A DNA stretch of 64,000 nt, taken from assembly GCA_026874595.1 (NCBI GenBank), contig CM049316.1, forward strand, positions 3,798,339 through 3,862,338. The letters are read 5' to 3'. Under the pieces are notes generated by a model, which ran no database searches, was not told the origin of the DNA, and was given only the letters and a program-made list of their open reading frames with translations. Both the position numbers and the translations under genes were made by a program. Each line of letters begins with the position of its first letter. Position 1 is the first letter of the stretch. Shown piece after piece: positions 1-12,900 of this stretch. The stretch comes from Sipunculus nudus. Taxonomy: Eukaryota > Annelida > Sipuncula > Golfingiida > Sipunculidae.

Positions 1-440
1 ATAGCAGGTGTCCTGTGTGGTTCCTGAGGACAGGTGTGCATTGGCTTATGTGATACCTTAATGATAGCTGTCCATGCAGCAGGTGTGCAGCTGTGTGACA
101 CCTCAGGAAAGGTGTACAGTTGTAAGTGTGACACCCCAGATCAGGTGTGCAGCTGTCTTTGTGACACCTCAGGGCAGGTGTACAGCTGTAATTTGACACT
201 GCAGGACAGGTGTGCATAAGTCTGTGACACTTCAGGACAGGTGTGCAGCTGTCTTTGTGACACCTCAGGACAGGTGTGCAGCTGTCTTTGACACCTCAGG
301 ACAGGTGTGCAGCTGTCCATGTGACTTCTCAGGACAGATGTACAGCTGTCCATGTGACATCTCAGGACAGGTGTACAGCTGTCTGTGTGACACCTCAGGA
401 CAGGTGTGCAACTGCATGACATGATGACAGGTGTGCAGCT
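1..440. repeat. Minisatellite with a unit of about 30 bp
   Basis: About a dozen imperfect copies of a unit of roughly 30 bp, centred on CACCTCAGGACAGGTGTGCA followed by GCTGT, run from the window edge to about 440. The array probably continues upstream of the window. Open frames across it on both strands are low-complexity by-products of the repeat and have no gene-like features. Confidence 0.9.
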
Positions 441-3400
441 TTCTGTGTGAGGCAGGATAGTAGCTGTCCCTGTGTCACCCAAGAGCAGACCTGCAGCTTC
501 AACATCGGGGACTGTCAGTCTGTGTGACCTTGTCAGGATTAACCGCTGCTTTCATCCCCATAATGCTTGGAAGAAGAAGCAAAGACCACAGCATTTGTGT
601 GAATTAACACTCAGCTATGACCACATATTAATGTGTGTACTTGAGAGAAGAGAATCCTCCCTGCAGTGTAAAAGCAGACCAAGAGTACTACAAACAAGTG
701 TATATCACCATGACTACATGCTGAAAATAACTAAATTACTGACAATTAGTCATTGGTGAAGCTGCTAAAGTGAGGTGTGAAGGAAATTGCATTTGAAAAT
801 GAGCAAAGGCTTTATGTCTAAAGATACAAGTCTTGTATTGCTGTAAAAGACCTACATGCCCTTAGTGAAGCAATTGTGTGGGTCGTTTTTGTTTAACATA
901 ATCCATACTGATCTAGTGAAATCAAAACTTGCACAAGAAAATCTATTTGCATGTTGTATTTGAAAAATGCTGCCATTTCTGAATTTTATTTATGATATCA
1001 AAACAAACATTGAAAGAAAAAAGTATGAGTAATGCATGTAGCTTTTACACCTAGTACAAAGTTACGTCCAAGTCTTCCACTTAAGAAAACGCTAAATCTC
1101 TATAGTGGGCGGAGCTGTTTGTTTAGATTTTGGGTACAAAAGAAGCAGAAGACTTTCAGGTGAATTGAGGGGGTTTATCAATTTTAACAGGGCACTGTTT
1201 TATATGTGGAAATGCATTTTGCCAGTGTATAATTGTCCCAAAATAAGCTGCGTGGGGCACTATGGGGGAACACTCAAGTATACTGCTCCCTTTCTGTCAG
1301 AAAAAAAAAAATGATTTCTTTTTCGCAGTTGCAGCCGTGGCATACAGTTAGAGTAAAGTTCATTCTTTTTCTGTCCAGAATGCATCGATGTTTCTTTATA
1401 GTTGGATCTATTGAGAGCACCTTTTGCAGCATCAATGATATTAAACAGTTGTTCCATATATAAATCACTTAATTGGCTGATGATTTCAACTAGCTAAATC
1501 AGAATCCTTATTGCAAATTCCCAAAGTCTCTGTCTCAAATTATATTAAAGATCAAATAAAATCAGCTGAATATTGAAACAAGTTCTGTAAGTTACTTAAA
1601 GGGATAATTGATTCAAGCTCATTGTTTTGCCCCATGCATTTATTAAATTCCATAACTTTGAATTTTGTAAATTTTCACGTCAGAATTGTATCATAAATGT
1701 GTATATATGCAATACTTTTGTAAAAATCTAATACATTTGGCTTTACTTGCAACCACACCTGCAGCTGCTATAAAGAAATCATTAATCAGCACAATCTGAG
1801 AAGTTTGTGCTTTCTTGTAGAGGAATTGTTACGGTACGTTGTCGTTTTAGTTACCTGGAGGGTAAGTGCACCTGCATCATGTAGTTAGTGTATGCCTTGT
1901 ACATTTCACACTGGTTGTGATCTTTTACTCCATCCTGTGTCATCTATTTTTAAATTGTAACTGGTTTTCTAGCATACTTGCATGAGGTTATACTCTCATT
2001 TTATCATCTGTTTTCATCATAATTTTAGACAATGACAGTCCTTTAATAATTGTATATTGATGATTTTTGTAATTTGGATATGACCACCGTAGTTTTATAT
2101 TTATATTCCTACTTAGATAGATGACCACTTCATGTATTTGTTGTTCCCTGTAAATTTGTCCCTGGTATAAGCTTGTGGGAACTATCCTTTCATCATCATC
2201 CTGGCTCGACAGCATCGAGCCAAGGAGTACAGAGTCGTTTCTTGTTTTCCTCTTCACCTGCATTTGCAGAAGATTTGTTGAATTTGTTAACTACTGTGTT
2301 ATCTTTGGCCATTTATAAATACACCTTATTTTAAATTCTTGTATTGACTGGAACAGTAAGCTGCCATTCCTTCCCTTTGCTGTGTCTAGAGGCTGACAGC
2401 AATTGCACAGCAAAAGTGAGGCTAGTGATTGTGTATGTCTTGGCCTGTTTTAATAAATGAAGACAGATTGAAAACAAATTTAAGCTAAATAGTGAAACTG
2501 AGGATAGTTCTGAAATGTATGTCTTGGCTTTCTTTATTCCTTAAGACAAAATTGGGGGAAAATCTGAAATGTTTCAATAGAACAGTACTGCATTAATATA
2601 GGCTCTTACAAGGTGTTGCTTCATGCAGGTATACCTGTGCTGAAGAAATGTTCTTATTGTGTAAAATACACCTTCTAACATGTAATTAATGTGTTTTTTC
2701 AACAGATTTTGAATGTGAAGCAAGAACCTGCTTTCACATCCTGTACCATTTGATTTCAGTAGACCCAAATAGAAATTGATATTATTTCAAATGATACTTT
2801 TACATATTAGAATTTATCCAATGTAACCTGCAGAAACATTTGCACATTTTGGTGTGTTGGTTTTGCTCTTTGCTAAAATACATATCTAATATTTACAGAT
2901 TGAATGAGAGGGTCATACAATGTTATTGAACTATAGCATGATATTGAACAAATTTGAAGGTCGACATCACACTCAAGACAGGGATTTATCTTATTGGTTT
3001 TTTTTTTGTGAAATAGTATTTAGTGGACCATAGCTGTAATGTGTTACAAGCATAAAATTAGCAATATCAGCCCTTCAGTATATGTCAGTTGTTCATGAGG
3101 TCATAATGCTGTACAGATAATGAATTGCTCAAAATATAATCCTCTCATAAACCATGATCATGATTGTATGTCTGTTCTATTCTTGGTTGTGACTTGGGAC
3201 CATGATAATCAGTGACAGTGGATTTGTATGGAGTTTGTTCATGTATAAACCCTGTCTTAAGTCACACCTTCTGATTGGTTAAGAGATCAAGGCTCTTCAT
3301 AAGGTTATAATTGTTCTGTAACCAATGAAATGCCATGACTTAAGACACATGTGCACCATCCTTGAAAAAAATCCATACAGATCCACCATTCTTCTATTAT

Positions 3401-5134
3401 CAATGTATTTTCTGTACCTGATTTACATGCACTTAAGATACCTGGGCATAATTCTGTTATAAACCAATTTGAACTAGTTTATTCACAGAAGTGCTTTTAA
3501 TAATAAGTTAATGGTTTACTGGTTATTTTTAAAGTCAGCTTGGTTATAGCTATAATCCTTATTCTGCTGACCACATTTAAACAGAAGATCCTTTTATTTG
3601 TTGCACTATGTATTTATTGTTTAGTCCTATATACAAAAAGTTCGCCATCAGCTGGCAACCCAAAATAATGCATTATGTATGTTCATGAATAAGCTTTGTG
3701 AATCCCTTTGATAAAGGACCATTATAAACTGTCTTTACCTTAATAAATGCCTGGACAAGTCATATCGCCATGCTATACTATTGTATAATTAAAGCCTCAG
3801 CTGGGGAAGGAGGGTATGTTTCTGTCTGTGTTTGTCACTTTTGAAACTTTAGTGCCTAATCATCCTGTTCACAGTATATTTACACAGTTCATCTACAATC
3901 TACATTATGGCTGGGAGGTATAAATTATACCGCCGTTATCATAGTCTATAAAGCACATATTAGCTTGGCCTGTGGCATAAACTTGTTTGCGGGCAAATTG
4001 CCTGGTGCAGGGATCATTATGTTTTTGTTGTTGTGGACGTACAACACCGGTGGCTTTGTGTATAAACAAACTGTACTGCATGACGTCAGTGTTATTACGT
4101 TTATGATATTGCTGTTATTGTGCAGTATCTGGGATGTTTTCTATTTTAATATGCAGATTTAAATGTACATATATATTCAGAAAAAAACTATACATATGCA
4201 CTTCTTATACAGCCATGGGATGCTACATTTGGATTGAGCAGGGTTTGTATTGCACTCAGCCTTGTACTTTATACTACTATGCAGTCATCAAATAAAACAT
4301 AATCATATGCTTCTTTGTAGCTTTTTTTCTGTGGATGCCAGTTTATGTGTGAATAAAACATGAGATTCAACACTCATCCATCGTTGTGTACGAAGCAGAC
4401 TGGTGTTCATATTTACATTTTTCAGTCATGGAGTCATATTGGTTCTTTTGGCACAACTGATTTATCAAGCTTGCACCATCCAATACTGCCTACCAAAAGA
4501 TATGACAATTGTTATAATCATTGGTTGGGCCCATCTCCCAGTGCATAAATAGTCAGTCGTTATATGTAACAAGCCAGACTGATCACATGATTATAATTAA
4601 CCAATAAGAATAATTTGTTTATGTCAGATGACAAAAGGGAACATAATCATGGCATTTTAATTCCTAATATTCAGTTGATGATAATGAAAGTATGTAGGGC
4701 AATAGTGTATAAATGTGGACAAGACTTGTTATTACTCCAAGAAAAAAAACAAACATGGTGGGATCATTCAAAATTTCCCCAAATAACAATTTGAAGCACT
4801 CAAAAGAATGTCCTGTTTCAGCTGATGCATGGGAGAAAATGGAAGAAAGTGATATAATGAAAAAGTGAAGTTAAAATACAAAAAATGGGTGAAACCAGCA
4901 GAAGCAGAAATAGAATATTAAAGCTGCATACTCTCAACATTAAATTGTAAAGCAGCAGTCTCTGATAAAGAGAGAAGACAGTCCCCAGTTGTAGGCATAC
5001 AGTACAAAACTTTCAAATTCTGATCGAGATTTTGTTCCTGACTGTTTTGAATGTCCAGTTGTGTTGAGCAGGATGGACATCATTTTATGAGGTTTCATGT
5101 AGAAGCAGTATTCTCACTTTTCAGAAACAGTATT
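441..5134. other. AT-rich non-coding stretch, no gene recognised
   Basis: I find no exon-like open frame with flanking splice sites, no RNA gene and no clear repeat boundary here. Several AATAAA hexamers occur (for example near 4290 and 4355), as expected of AT-rich DNA or of a 3' untranslated region whose gene lies outside the window. I cannot tell these apart. Confidence 0.5.
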
Positions 5135-5440
5135 TTTAGCTCAGTTGCTTATAAGTCATTTGAGCTTTAGCAATGGTCCTTTGTCCGTCCGTTTGTTAAT
5201 AGGGCAAGTTTTGACATTGCTGGACCTACAAATTGAACATTAAGTTAGATGTCCCCAAGTTCTCCTACCATACCAACAATTGAGTTACTACAACTTTGAT
5301 CCACTGGGATCATTCAGTGCAGCTCTCTGCTTACCTGATTTGTAATGGGTCACTAGGGAAGCAGGGGTCACAGGTGTAAAGTTATTCTCTTCATCCCCCG
5401 CCACTTCCTTTATACTAGTTTATATGAACAAAAGTATATT
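5135..5440 (+). mobile_element. Degraded 5' fragment of the TAGCTCAGCTGA repeat family
   Basis: The segment starts with a diverged form of the family's 5' end (TTTTAGCTCAGTTGCTTATAA). It then shows the typical GTCCGTCCGT run, the TTAGATGTCCCCAAGTTCTC block and the CATTCAGTGCAGCTCTCTGC block seen in the longer copies at 44501 and 50089. No matching 3' end follows, so it is a relic. Confidence 0.7.
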
Positions 5441-6743
5441 TTGCATGCGTTTCCCCCTGAAACAGCATGAATTGTCCATGGACTGCCAATTTATTGCATA
5501 GAATGGAGTAACAGAAAAAAATTAGAAACTCCTGATAAGTACTCACACTGATAAGTAATGTGATATTTGGGTGACAAACAGGAACTAAAAAACTTGTGCT
5601 TATAGACAAGTGACCTGATTTCCATCAAGATGGTGTTATACTTTTTTATATGGTGATAATATGTCAAAAGACATTCTCTCGACCAATGTTTTCATTTAAA
5701 ACAAATCAAACTTTTGTTACTTATTTATTAAAAAAACAACAGTTTACATGTACATGTAAAAATTATCCTGATTTCCATTTCTTATATTTCTGGCACTCCA
5801 TACAAAAATATAACACTTCCTGTGTATTTAATATTTAGATCATAAAGGGTAGGTTTCCCAAAACCTTGTTCAAAATACTGGTACATATTTTGTGTTCCTT
5901 GAAAAATCATTTGGTACATGAATACAATCAGCCTAATAAATCTTCTCCACACAAAAATAGAAATATGCATATAAAATGTGAACAAAACTTGCAGTGACCT
6001 GCTTTCAGTTATTTTTTGTTCATATACTTGTGAGGATTTCCTTGTGTTAATTAAATATACTGATTATACTCATTTATAATAGCGTAAATCCTCACTGACT
6101 GGTACCTGCCCAATTGCACTGAATTGGTTTACATATAAAGAAACACCCATCTTCAAGAAAACTGGGACCATTTGAATATGTATTAGATGAACACAATACA
6201 ACCAAGGCAGAGAAGGCCAATAGCATGGAAACTGGACTTATTATCTTTACATGCAATGATAATACTACTACTTCTTAAAATACTTATTTTTTTGGTAACA
6301 GTTACAAAGCTGTAATTTGTAAAAGCATATGGAATGGTACAGTCACAGCCTTGGAATTGTTTTTTTTTTATAAAAATGCCCTGGCTTCTATAAATAACAA
6401 TATCACATCTAAAACATGGAATAAATCCACTTTTGAATTGAATACTATTAAATAAATAGCCCAATTGTCCCAAATCAACAAATGTCTTTTGTTGATGACT
6501 TCCCCTATCTTGTAAACATGTTTTGGCACATAATTGATATCATTACAATCAATCAGTGGTGAGTTTTGTATAAAATATGGAAAAGAGATACTTAAGCTAA
6601 GTAAGAGTTTGTTCCTGATCCAATCTTTCAGATTCAGCAGAATCATATTTTTATTCTATTCAATAAAATTATCAAATTTTATTTATTTGATTTTATCTTA
6701 TTTTTCAAAATATGTTTCATAACCGCTTCCTAGTAATAAACTG
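5441..6743. other. 3' flank of the ankyrin gene
   Basis: AT-rich sequence with no recognisable exon. On the minus strand an AATAAA hexamer (TTTATT at 6678-6683) lies about 60 bases after the stop codon of the ankyrin gene and is the likely polyadenylation signal. Confidence 0.5.
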
Positions 6744-9700
6744 TCAGTAGCTTTTCATTGATTTTGGGATATTTCCTCTCCTGATTTCCTCTATGATATC
6801 TATCTCGTTCCTACGCTCCCACATCTCGTACGCTGTCCATTTGTTTTCTGCATTGTGAAACATGTCCCTGATGAGAGTGTGTCTACCTCCCCTGTCTTCA
6901 AGTGGTCGCCTGTAGGTGGCAGCACTGCTGGACTTGAGAATCGTTGCTGTTTCATGTTTCTCTTGAAGCCAGGCTTTGTATGACTGGTCTTCGATTTCTT
7001 CCTGCAGTTTTCTGAAGAAAATAAATCATATATACAGTGAGAAACAGTGAGGTGTATTTTGTCATAATGTTTTCATATGAAATACAGAGAGCTTGTGTCA
7101 CAAAAACATTGTCTTACATGTATTTGGTGGAATCACAACTAATTAAAATTTCTTAATTATCTGAAAAAGAAATTGATCTTGATGATCACAGCAGTAGGGA
7201 ACTAATACAGCTTAAAATGAAAATATTTGCATCAAATATATTATCAAAGGAAATCAGAAAATTTGGAAGATGCCTTTCTCACATCAAACTCAATTTCATT
7301 GTACTTCTGATAGGCTTATTAGAATGACTGACCAGTTATTGACCAATACTAAAACCATTGTCAAAATCATATTTGATAAATCTGTTTATTCCAGTGTTTA
7401 TATCAAAATGTCTTTAGAATATGCCATAATTTGAATACAACATAAACTGGATACAGTTTGTGCAAGGCGAAATTCTGCATTTAATTCAAATGGCAGTCTT
7501 GAAAGTATTGTGTAAAATTAAATATAGTGACGTTTCAGGATGAAATATTTGTTTCCCCACAATATTGATATGATTATTAATACAATTTGATGCATTCCTC
7601 TTAGAAACACTGTCTTAAATGAACATTAGATTATAGCCATAACTTTGTTTCAAAATTAAGTGTTTTTCTTTATCTTTCATGTTTTATGTAAATAATAAAC
7701 CGAGCTACATTGAGCTACAATATAAGTGATCTGTGGTGTCATTTAACAGTTTATGAAATAAGCCATTCATAACAATTTGCACTGGCTGTCCTTTTTTCAA
7801 AGGAGAGCACTCAACATCAGGATTTTTTTCATAATATAAATAAAATTAAAAAAAAAACACTTGTACTGTGTCACATGGTAAAATGAATATGCATGAGAGG
7901 GACTTATTCGGCAATACTGGTTGAGAACAACAGTGTGCGTGTTGTTAACAGGACATATTTATATACATACATACTTACATATATATATATATATATATAT
8001 ATTGTATGTATGTATATATTTATAAGGTAAACAGTGAAACAAAAGCAACATATCTTTTTCTTAACAGGATAACTGAGAAGTATAGCTGTCAAAACTAAAT
8101 AATTCTGCAACCACTCTGTAATACCCAGTGATACTTCTGAGCTTTAGATCAGAAATATAACCAATTACTGGTGACCTATTTTAAATGCAATATTTCTGTA
8201 TCTGTAAATGTACTTTGCATAGCATACAATACATGAAACGACCGAACACAACATATAATTCCTATATACACCCCTGGTTAGGATTTTGGCTACTGCAATA
8301 TGATCAGTGCTTACAACATTGAGTGCAAAGAGAAATTGAAGGCTTACTTAATAAATCACTTCCCAATTTAAAGGACTGACATATAATGCATGCAAGTTTT
8401 CACCTATACAATGTAGACTGTACAATTGCTGTTTTGGCTCTGTATATTCAGATATTAAATATTAAACTGAAATTATAGATGAGAGGTACTGAAGTTTTTT
8501 ATGAATGAGATGGAGCCTACAGCATCATCTACCACTTGCTGGTCTTCCAGGTGACAGTTGGGATGGTGATACACTCCCTAAATAGAGATACATCAAAAGA
8601 CCAGAAAGGCTGTGGAAACAAGGGTTTAATTAGGTTACACAGGTTAATTCAGCCTAGTGGGCTACTTGTGAAGCAACATGTTATTACTATTTGTATTTTC
8701 TATCTAAGCATCTTGTGATGTTGAGAAAAAAACTTTCAAAACAGAGATCAATCTCTGGAAATGAATATATATCAAGTGAAAAACGGTGAAATTATGCAAA
8801 GATTGGGTGTGGGACTGAAGTTTGATTTCTGAAACAGAAAACAGCCTAAGACAACATTGTAGTGATGCTACAGTTCGACTTACCAGACTTTCCTGGGAAA
8901 AATAAACATAAGTGATTACACAACTGATATTATACTCAAGATAAACACAGAGACAGTGAAATTAATTTTAACTGACTAAAACAATGACAGTCTTGAAAAT
9001 GTATAAAATGTCCCACGTGACCACCAGATGAATTTAACCACCGGCCAATGTAGCCAACATGCTGTGATTTTTCAGCCAATTTCAAATGCAGCATTATGAG
9101 GTAAAATGTATGTGCCCTGTAAAGGATACAAATTATAAAATTCATGTATGCATATGTGGTTCATATCTACTTCTCTCACGCTCCCCTTTCTCCTGTGTAT
9201 CTCTCTCTTGTAGAAAAGGTGATAAATGAGTGATGCTATACATGAATGTCTGGGGGGGGGGGGGGGGGTTCTTTGTGATTGTACCTTGCTTATAATATAC
9301 ATGTTGTGTGTATATCTTACATTTCCTTTTAAAGTTGCTCTCTCACTTTTTCTTCAACATTTCACATTCCCCCATTCTTTCTTATATGCTTTTTAACTCT
9401 TTCTTTTTGTCACCTCATAATCTTTTTACCTATAGCTTGTCATTTTCTGTTTAACCTCTTTGGCAATTTTTTTATTCCCTGATACTGTTTCTGTTACTTC
9501 TCAATTTCTCACTGTGTCTCCTTCTTTCTGTCTTTCTCTCTCACCAGCTCATTTGCTGTCAGCCTTTTTTTCTCTCCCTGTCTCTCTTACTCTCCCTGTC
9601 TCTATTTGTCTGAGTCTTGATATCTCTCTCTGGCTATCTATCACTCTCCTTCTTTTGATCTCTCTTGACCTCCTTCTGGATCTCTCTTGATCTGTCCACC

Positions 9701-9922
9701 TCTCCTGAGGCTGTGTAACTTGTAACTTGCCCTCTCTCTCTCTCTGTGTCACTGTCAGTCTCTTTCTCCCTGTCTCGAAGTCTTGTTCTCTCTCTCTCTC
9801 TTTCTTTTCCTTCTTCCTTCTCTCTCTCTCTCTCTCTCTCTGTCTCACTGTCCTCTCTCTCTCTTTCTCTCTCTCTCTGTCTGTCTGTCTGTGTCTCTTT
9901 TTTTTCTCTGTCTCTGAGTCTT

Positions 9923-9977
<55 letters not shown>

Positions 9978-12900
9978 TGTTCCTCATTGTTTTCCTTTTT
10001 TCTCTCTCTGTCTTTCTATCTTTCCCTCATCTGCCTGTGTCTCACCTGTCCTCTGCAGCCAGCCTTCGTCTCTCCATCTCTTCTCTCTTGGCAGCCCCTG
10101 CAGCTGTTTCTTGCATCTTTTTCCTAGCCAGCCATTCTGAGAATGATTTTGGATTCTGTTTCTCCTCTTTTTCTACTCTGTTTAACAGGAAATTTCATTT
10201 TATAACATTTTTTCACTTCCCACTTTTTTTTTCTAAAATCTCACTGAAGCATTCTTGTTAATCATGCAATGTTCATGAATGACTTGAATTCTTCCAAAAG
10301 ACCTGTCTCTATTTAGGCAGTAACCTGTGGATTATTCACTCCTGACCTGAATGAATATGCAACATTTCCTTCAAATTGTTTACATTCGCACAGATTTGTA
10401 TACAATATATAATGCATGTATTTTAAACTTAGTTTCTAAAGTAATTAGAAATACATGAAAGGGAACACAAGCAACACCAGGGGTCACTAGCAGTAGCTGA
10501 TTGTTATGTACCTTAGTACACCATGAAAGTGGACACAAAGAAATGTTAAATCTTGACAGAAGGCATGCATGAACTCATATAATCATCTTGTAGCAGCACC
10601 AAATCACACTAAATATTGTAAACTAGGAATGTTATTGGTATTCAGTGATCCAGGCCTGATAATGCATTATGATGTGTTTTTAGCTAGTTTTATCATACAT
10701 TAAAACTGTTACTTCATGAGCTAAAGTGAATATTCTTCTAGCCTAGATTATATTTTATATTATTATAAATTTACTTATTCACATAAATAATGTATGGAAT
10801 TATTATATGAAATGATCTTGATGCAATTTTAAAGTTTACATGTATGGCATTTCAAATAATCTTTATTTTCTGCTTAAAATATTATATGAACATAAAAAAT
10901 ATGTGTTATACAGTATTTTCCAGGTAAATCTTCACAAAAGGTTAAATGCTGAAAACTTAAAGGTCTGTGACTCTTGAAATGAAATACAAAATAACTAAAA
11001 ATCAAATTTATAAAAATTACATCACAGTTTTCTGCATCTACTACTTTGTGATAATAAGAAAATACAAACTAGCAACCTTAAAATGAAAATCACATGTACC
11101 TATATATTTCTTATAATATTTTTCAATTATCACACCAATTCTTCTTTGCTTGTGATGGATTACCAACATATTGTAAAACCCCAATCATTCAAATTAGATG
11201 ATTTCTCTAAATATCCTGAAAAAAAATGAAATTCCACAGCTACAATAACCTATACCAATAAAATGGAGTATTGGCTCAATGATAACAAAACAGAAATGAA
11301 ATTGGTTCCATATCTGATCCCTAGATGGCTCTGATGTGCCATCAGGGTAACCTTTTCTTTACATATGCAGAGATTACAGTGTTTCACTGAGGTTGTTAGT
11401 TAATAATGTATTAGGTAAGGCAGTTGATTCATGTATAAAGGTATACATCAATCCAAGCAGAGCAGGGACAAAAACAAAATAATGACGTATGGTATAATAA
11501 CAAAAATAAAAAAAAATGGGAGGGGTAGGACTGGAGCATATATGAAGCTATCAAGATGGGTGGCAACACAACACTGAAAAGAAATAGGTTTGAAACAAAT
11601 GCAACTACTCTAGTAAATGGATATTTTCAATTGGTATTTCTGATCAGAATTTAATGAAAGTTTTAAGTCTGACTGGTGTTACACACTGTGTAGATAATCA
11701 TGGTGTATCAATTTATTTCTTATCTGAATGTAAAAAAAAACTATTTCATCTAATTTAAACCTTACTCCCAGTTTAATCCCACAATCAAACAATTGTGATG
11801 CACATAATATAACACTTATTGAATGAAATTTCATCTGATGTTAATCCAATTATTCAGATTAAGCAAATAATTCAAACTGAATTTCATATAATCACTGAAC
11901 ACCAAAAATCATTGAAAGGCCACACATTTCCTGTGCATTTAACAATTTGTGAAATGGGTATTGTGAAAAATCTAGATGCACCAATCAGAAATCAATGAAA
12001 ATATCCCTAAAGACAGCACACAAACCCAACAATAACGGGAGGATGGGTTGGGGTTAAGATGTTACCTCCTCCTGTGTGAATGGGAGCTGGTTATTTCCTC
12101 AACATCACTGGTAAAAGTCAATCAGGGTTAAAGGTTAATATATGCATAACACAAACTGAACTATCTAGTCACTAACAGAGAATTAATTAACCTCTTCCTG
12201 TTCACAGCCATCCCCATGGGATTCACATATTAACCTTTTTGATATTTAGATCCATCCTATTATTGTAATTTTCTTCATTATGTATTTCTTACAGATTACA
12301 AATAGATTACACCACTAACACTTTACTCCGCCCCTCCCCACTAATGTCATGCATACATTGACCCTCTACTGATAAGAATCCACATAACACATGTAGCCTG
12401 TACATATTATGTGTTACTGGCCATGCATGATCTTCATGCCTAACTTTAGATATTCTCCTGAAACCTTTGTTCATCAGTTCTCCTTTTAAATTACCTTTAA
12501 CATAATCATACCCTCAAGGATATCTAAAGGATCACTGACCTAATGGCCATGTTTTTAAATGTCTAATTTGGTTATGAAAGTCTATGATTTATGATCAATT
12601 AAGGGACTTCTCATAGATACATGCTACAATTAGATATGTTTGCTTCTGTATGATTGCATTCATTGTTTTCATTGAACAGTCCTGAAAGACCTGATATCAC
12701 ATACTGGTAAATCAAAATTTTACTGAAGATGCTTCAGAATTGATACAATCACTTGAATAAAAGTTTACAGAATCATACAAGTTTACAGAGTCATACAAAC
12801 ATTAATATTCATATTGACCTTTAATTGAGAAAGCTAGGTCAATGATATATTTGAATATTTGTCCTAATAACCAGTCTAGGCCTGTGCACTATGCTGTTTC

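Noticed and set aside
141-482. Cys-rich repetitive 113-residue frame resembling a keratin-associated or toxin-like peptide
   Set aside because: It reads through the minisatellite, and the Cys pattern simply follows the DNA unit. No signal peptide or splice context is present.
7978-8110. Possible membrane peptide with Ile-Tyr repeats on the minus strand
   Set aside because: It is produced by the (AT)n run inside an intron of the ankyrin gene.
9460-10261. Ser/Leu-rich and Arg/Glu-rich frames of 70-170 residues
   Set aside because: They are translations of a CT/GA microsatellite tract.
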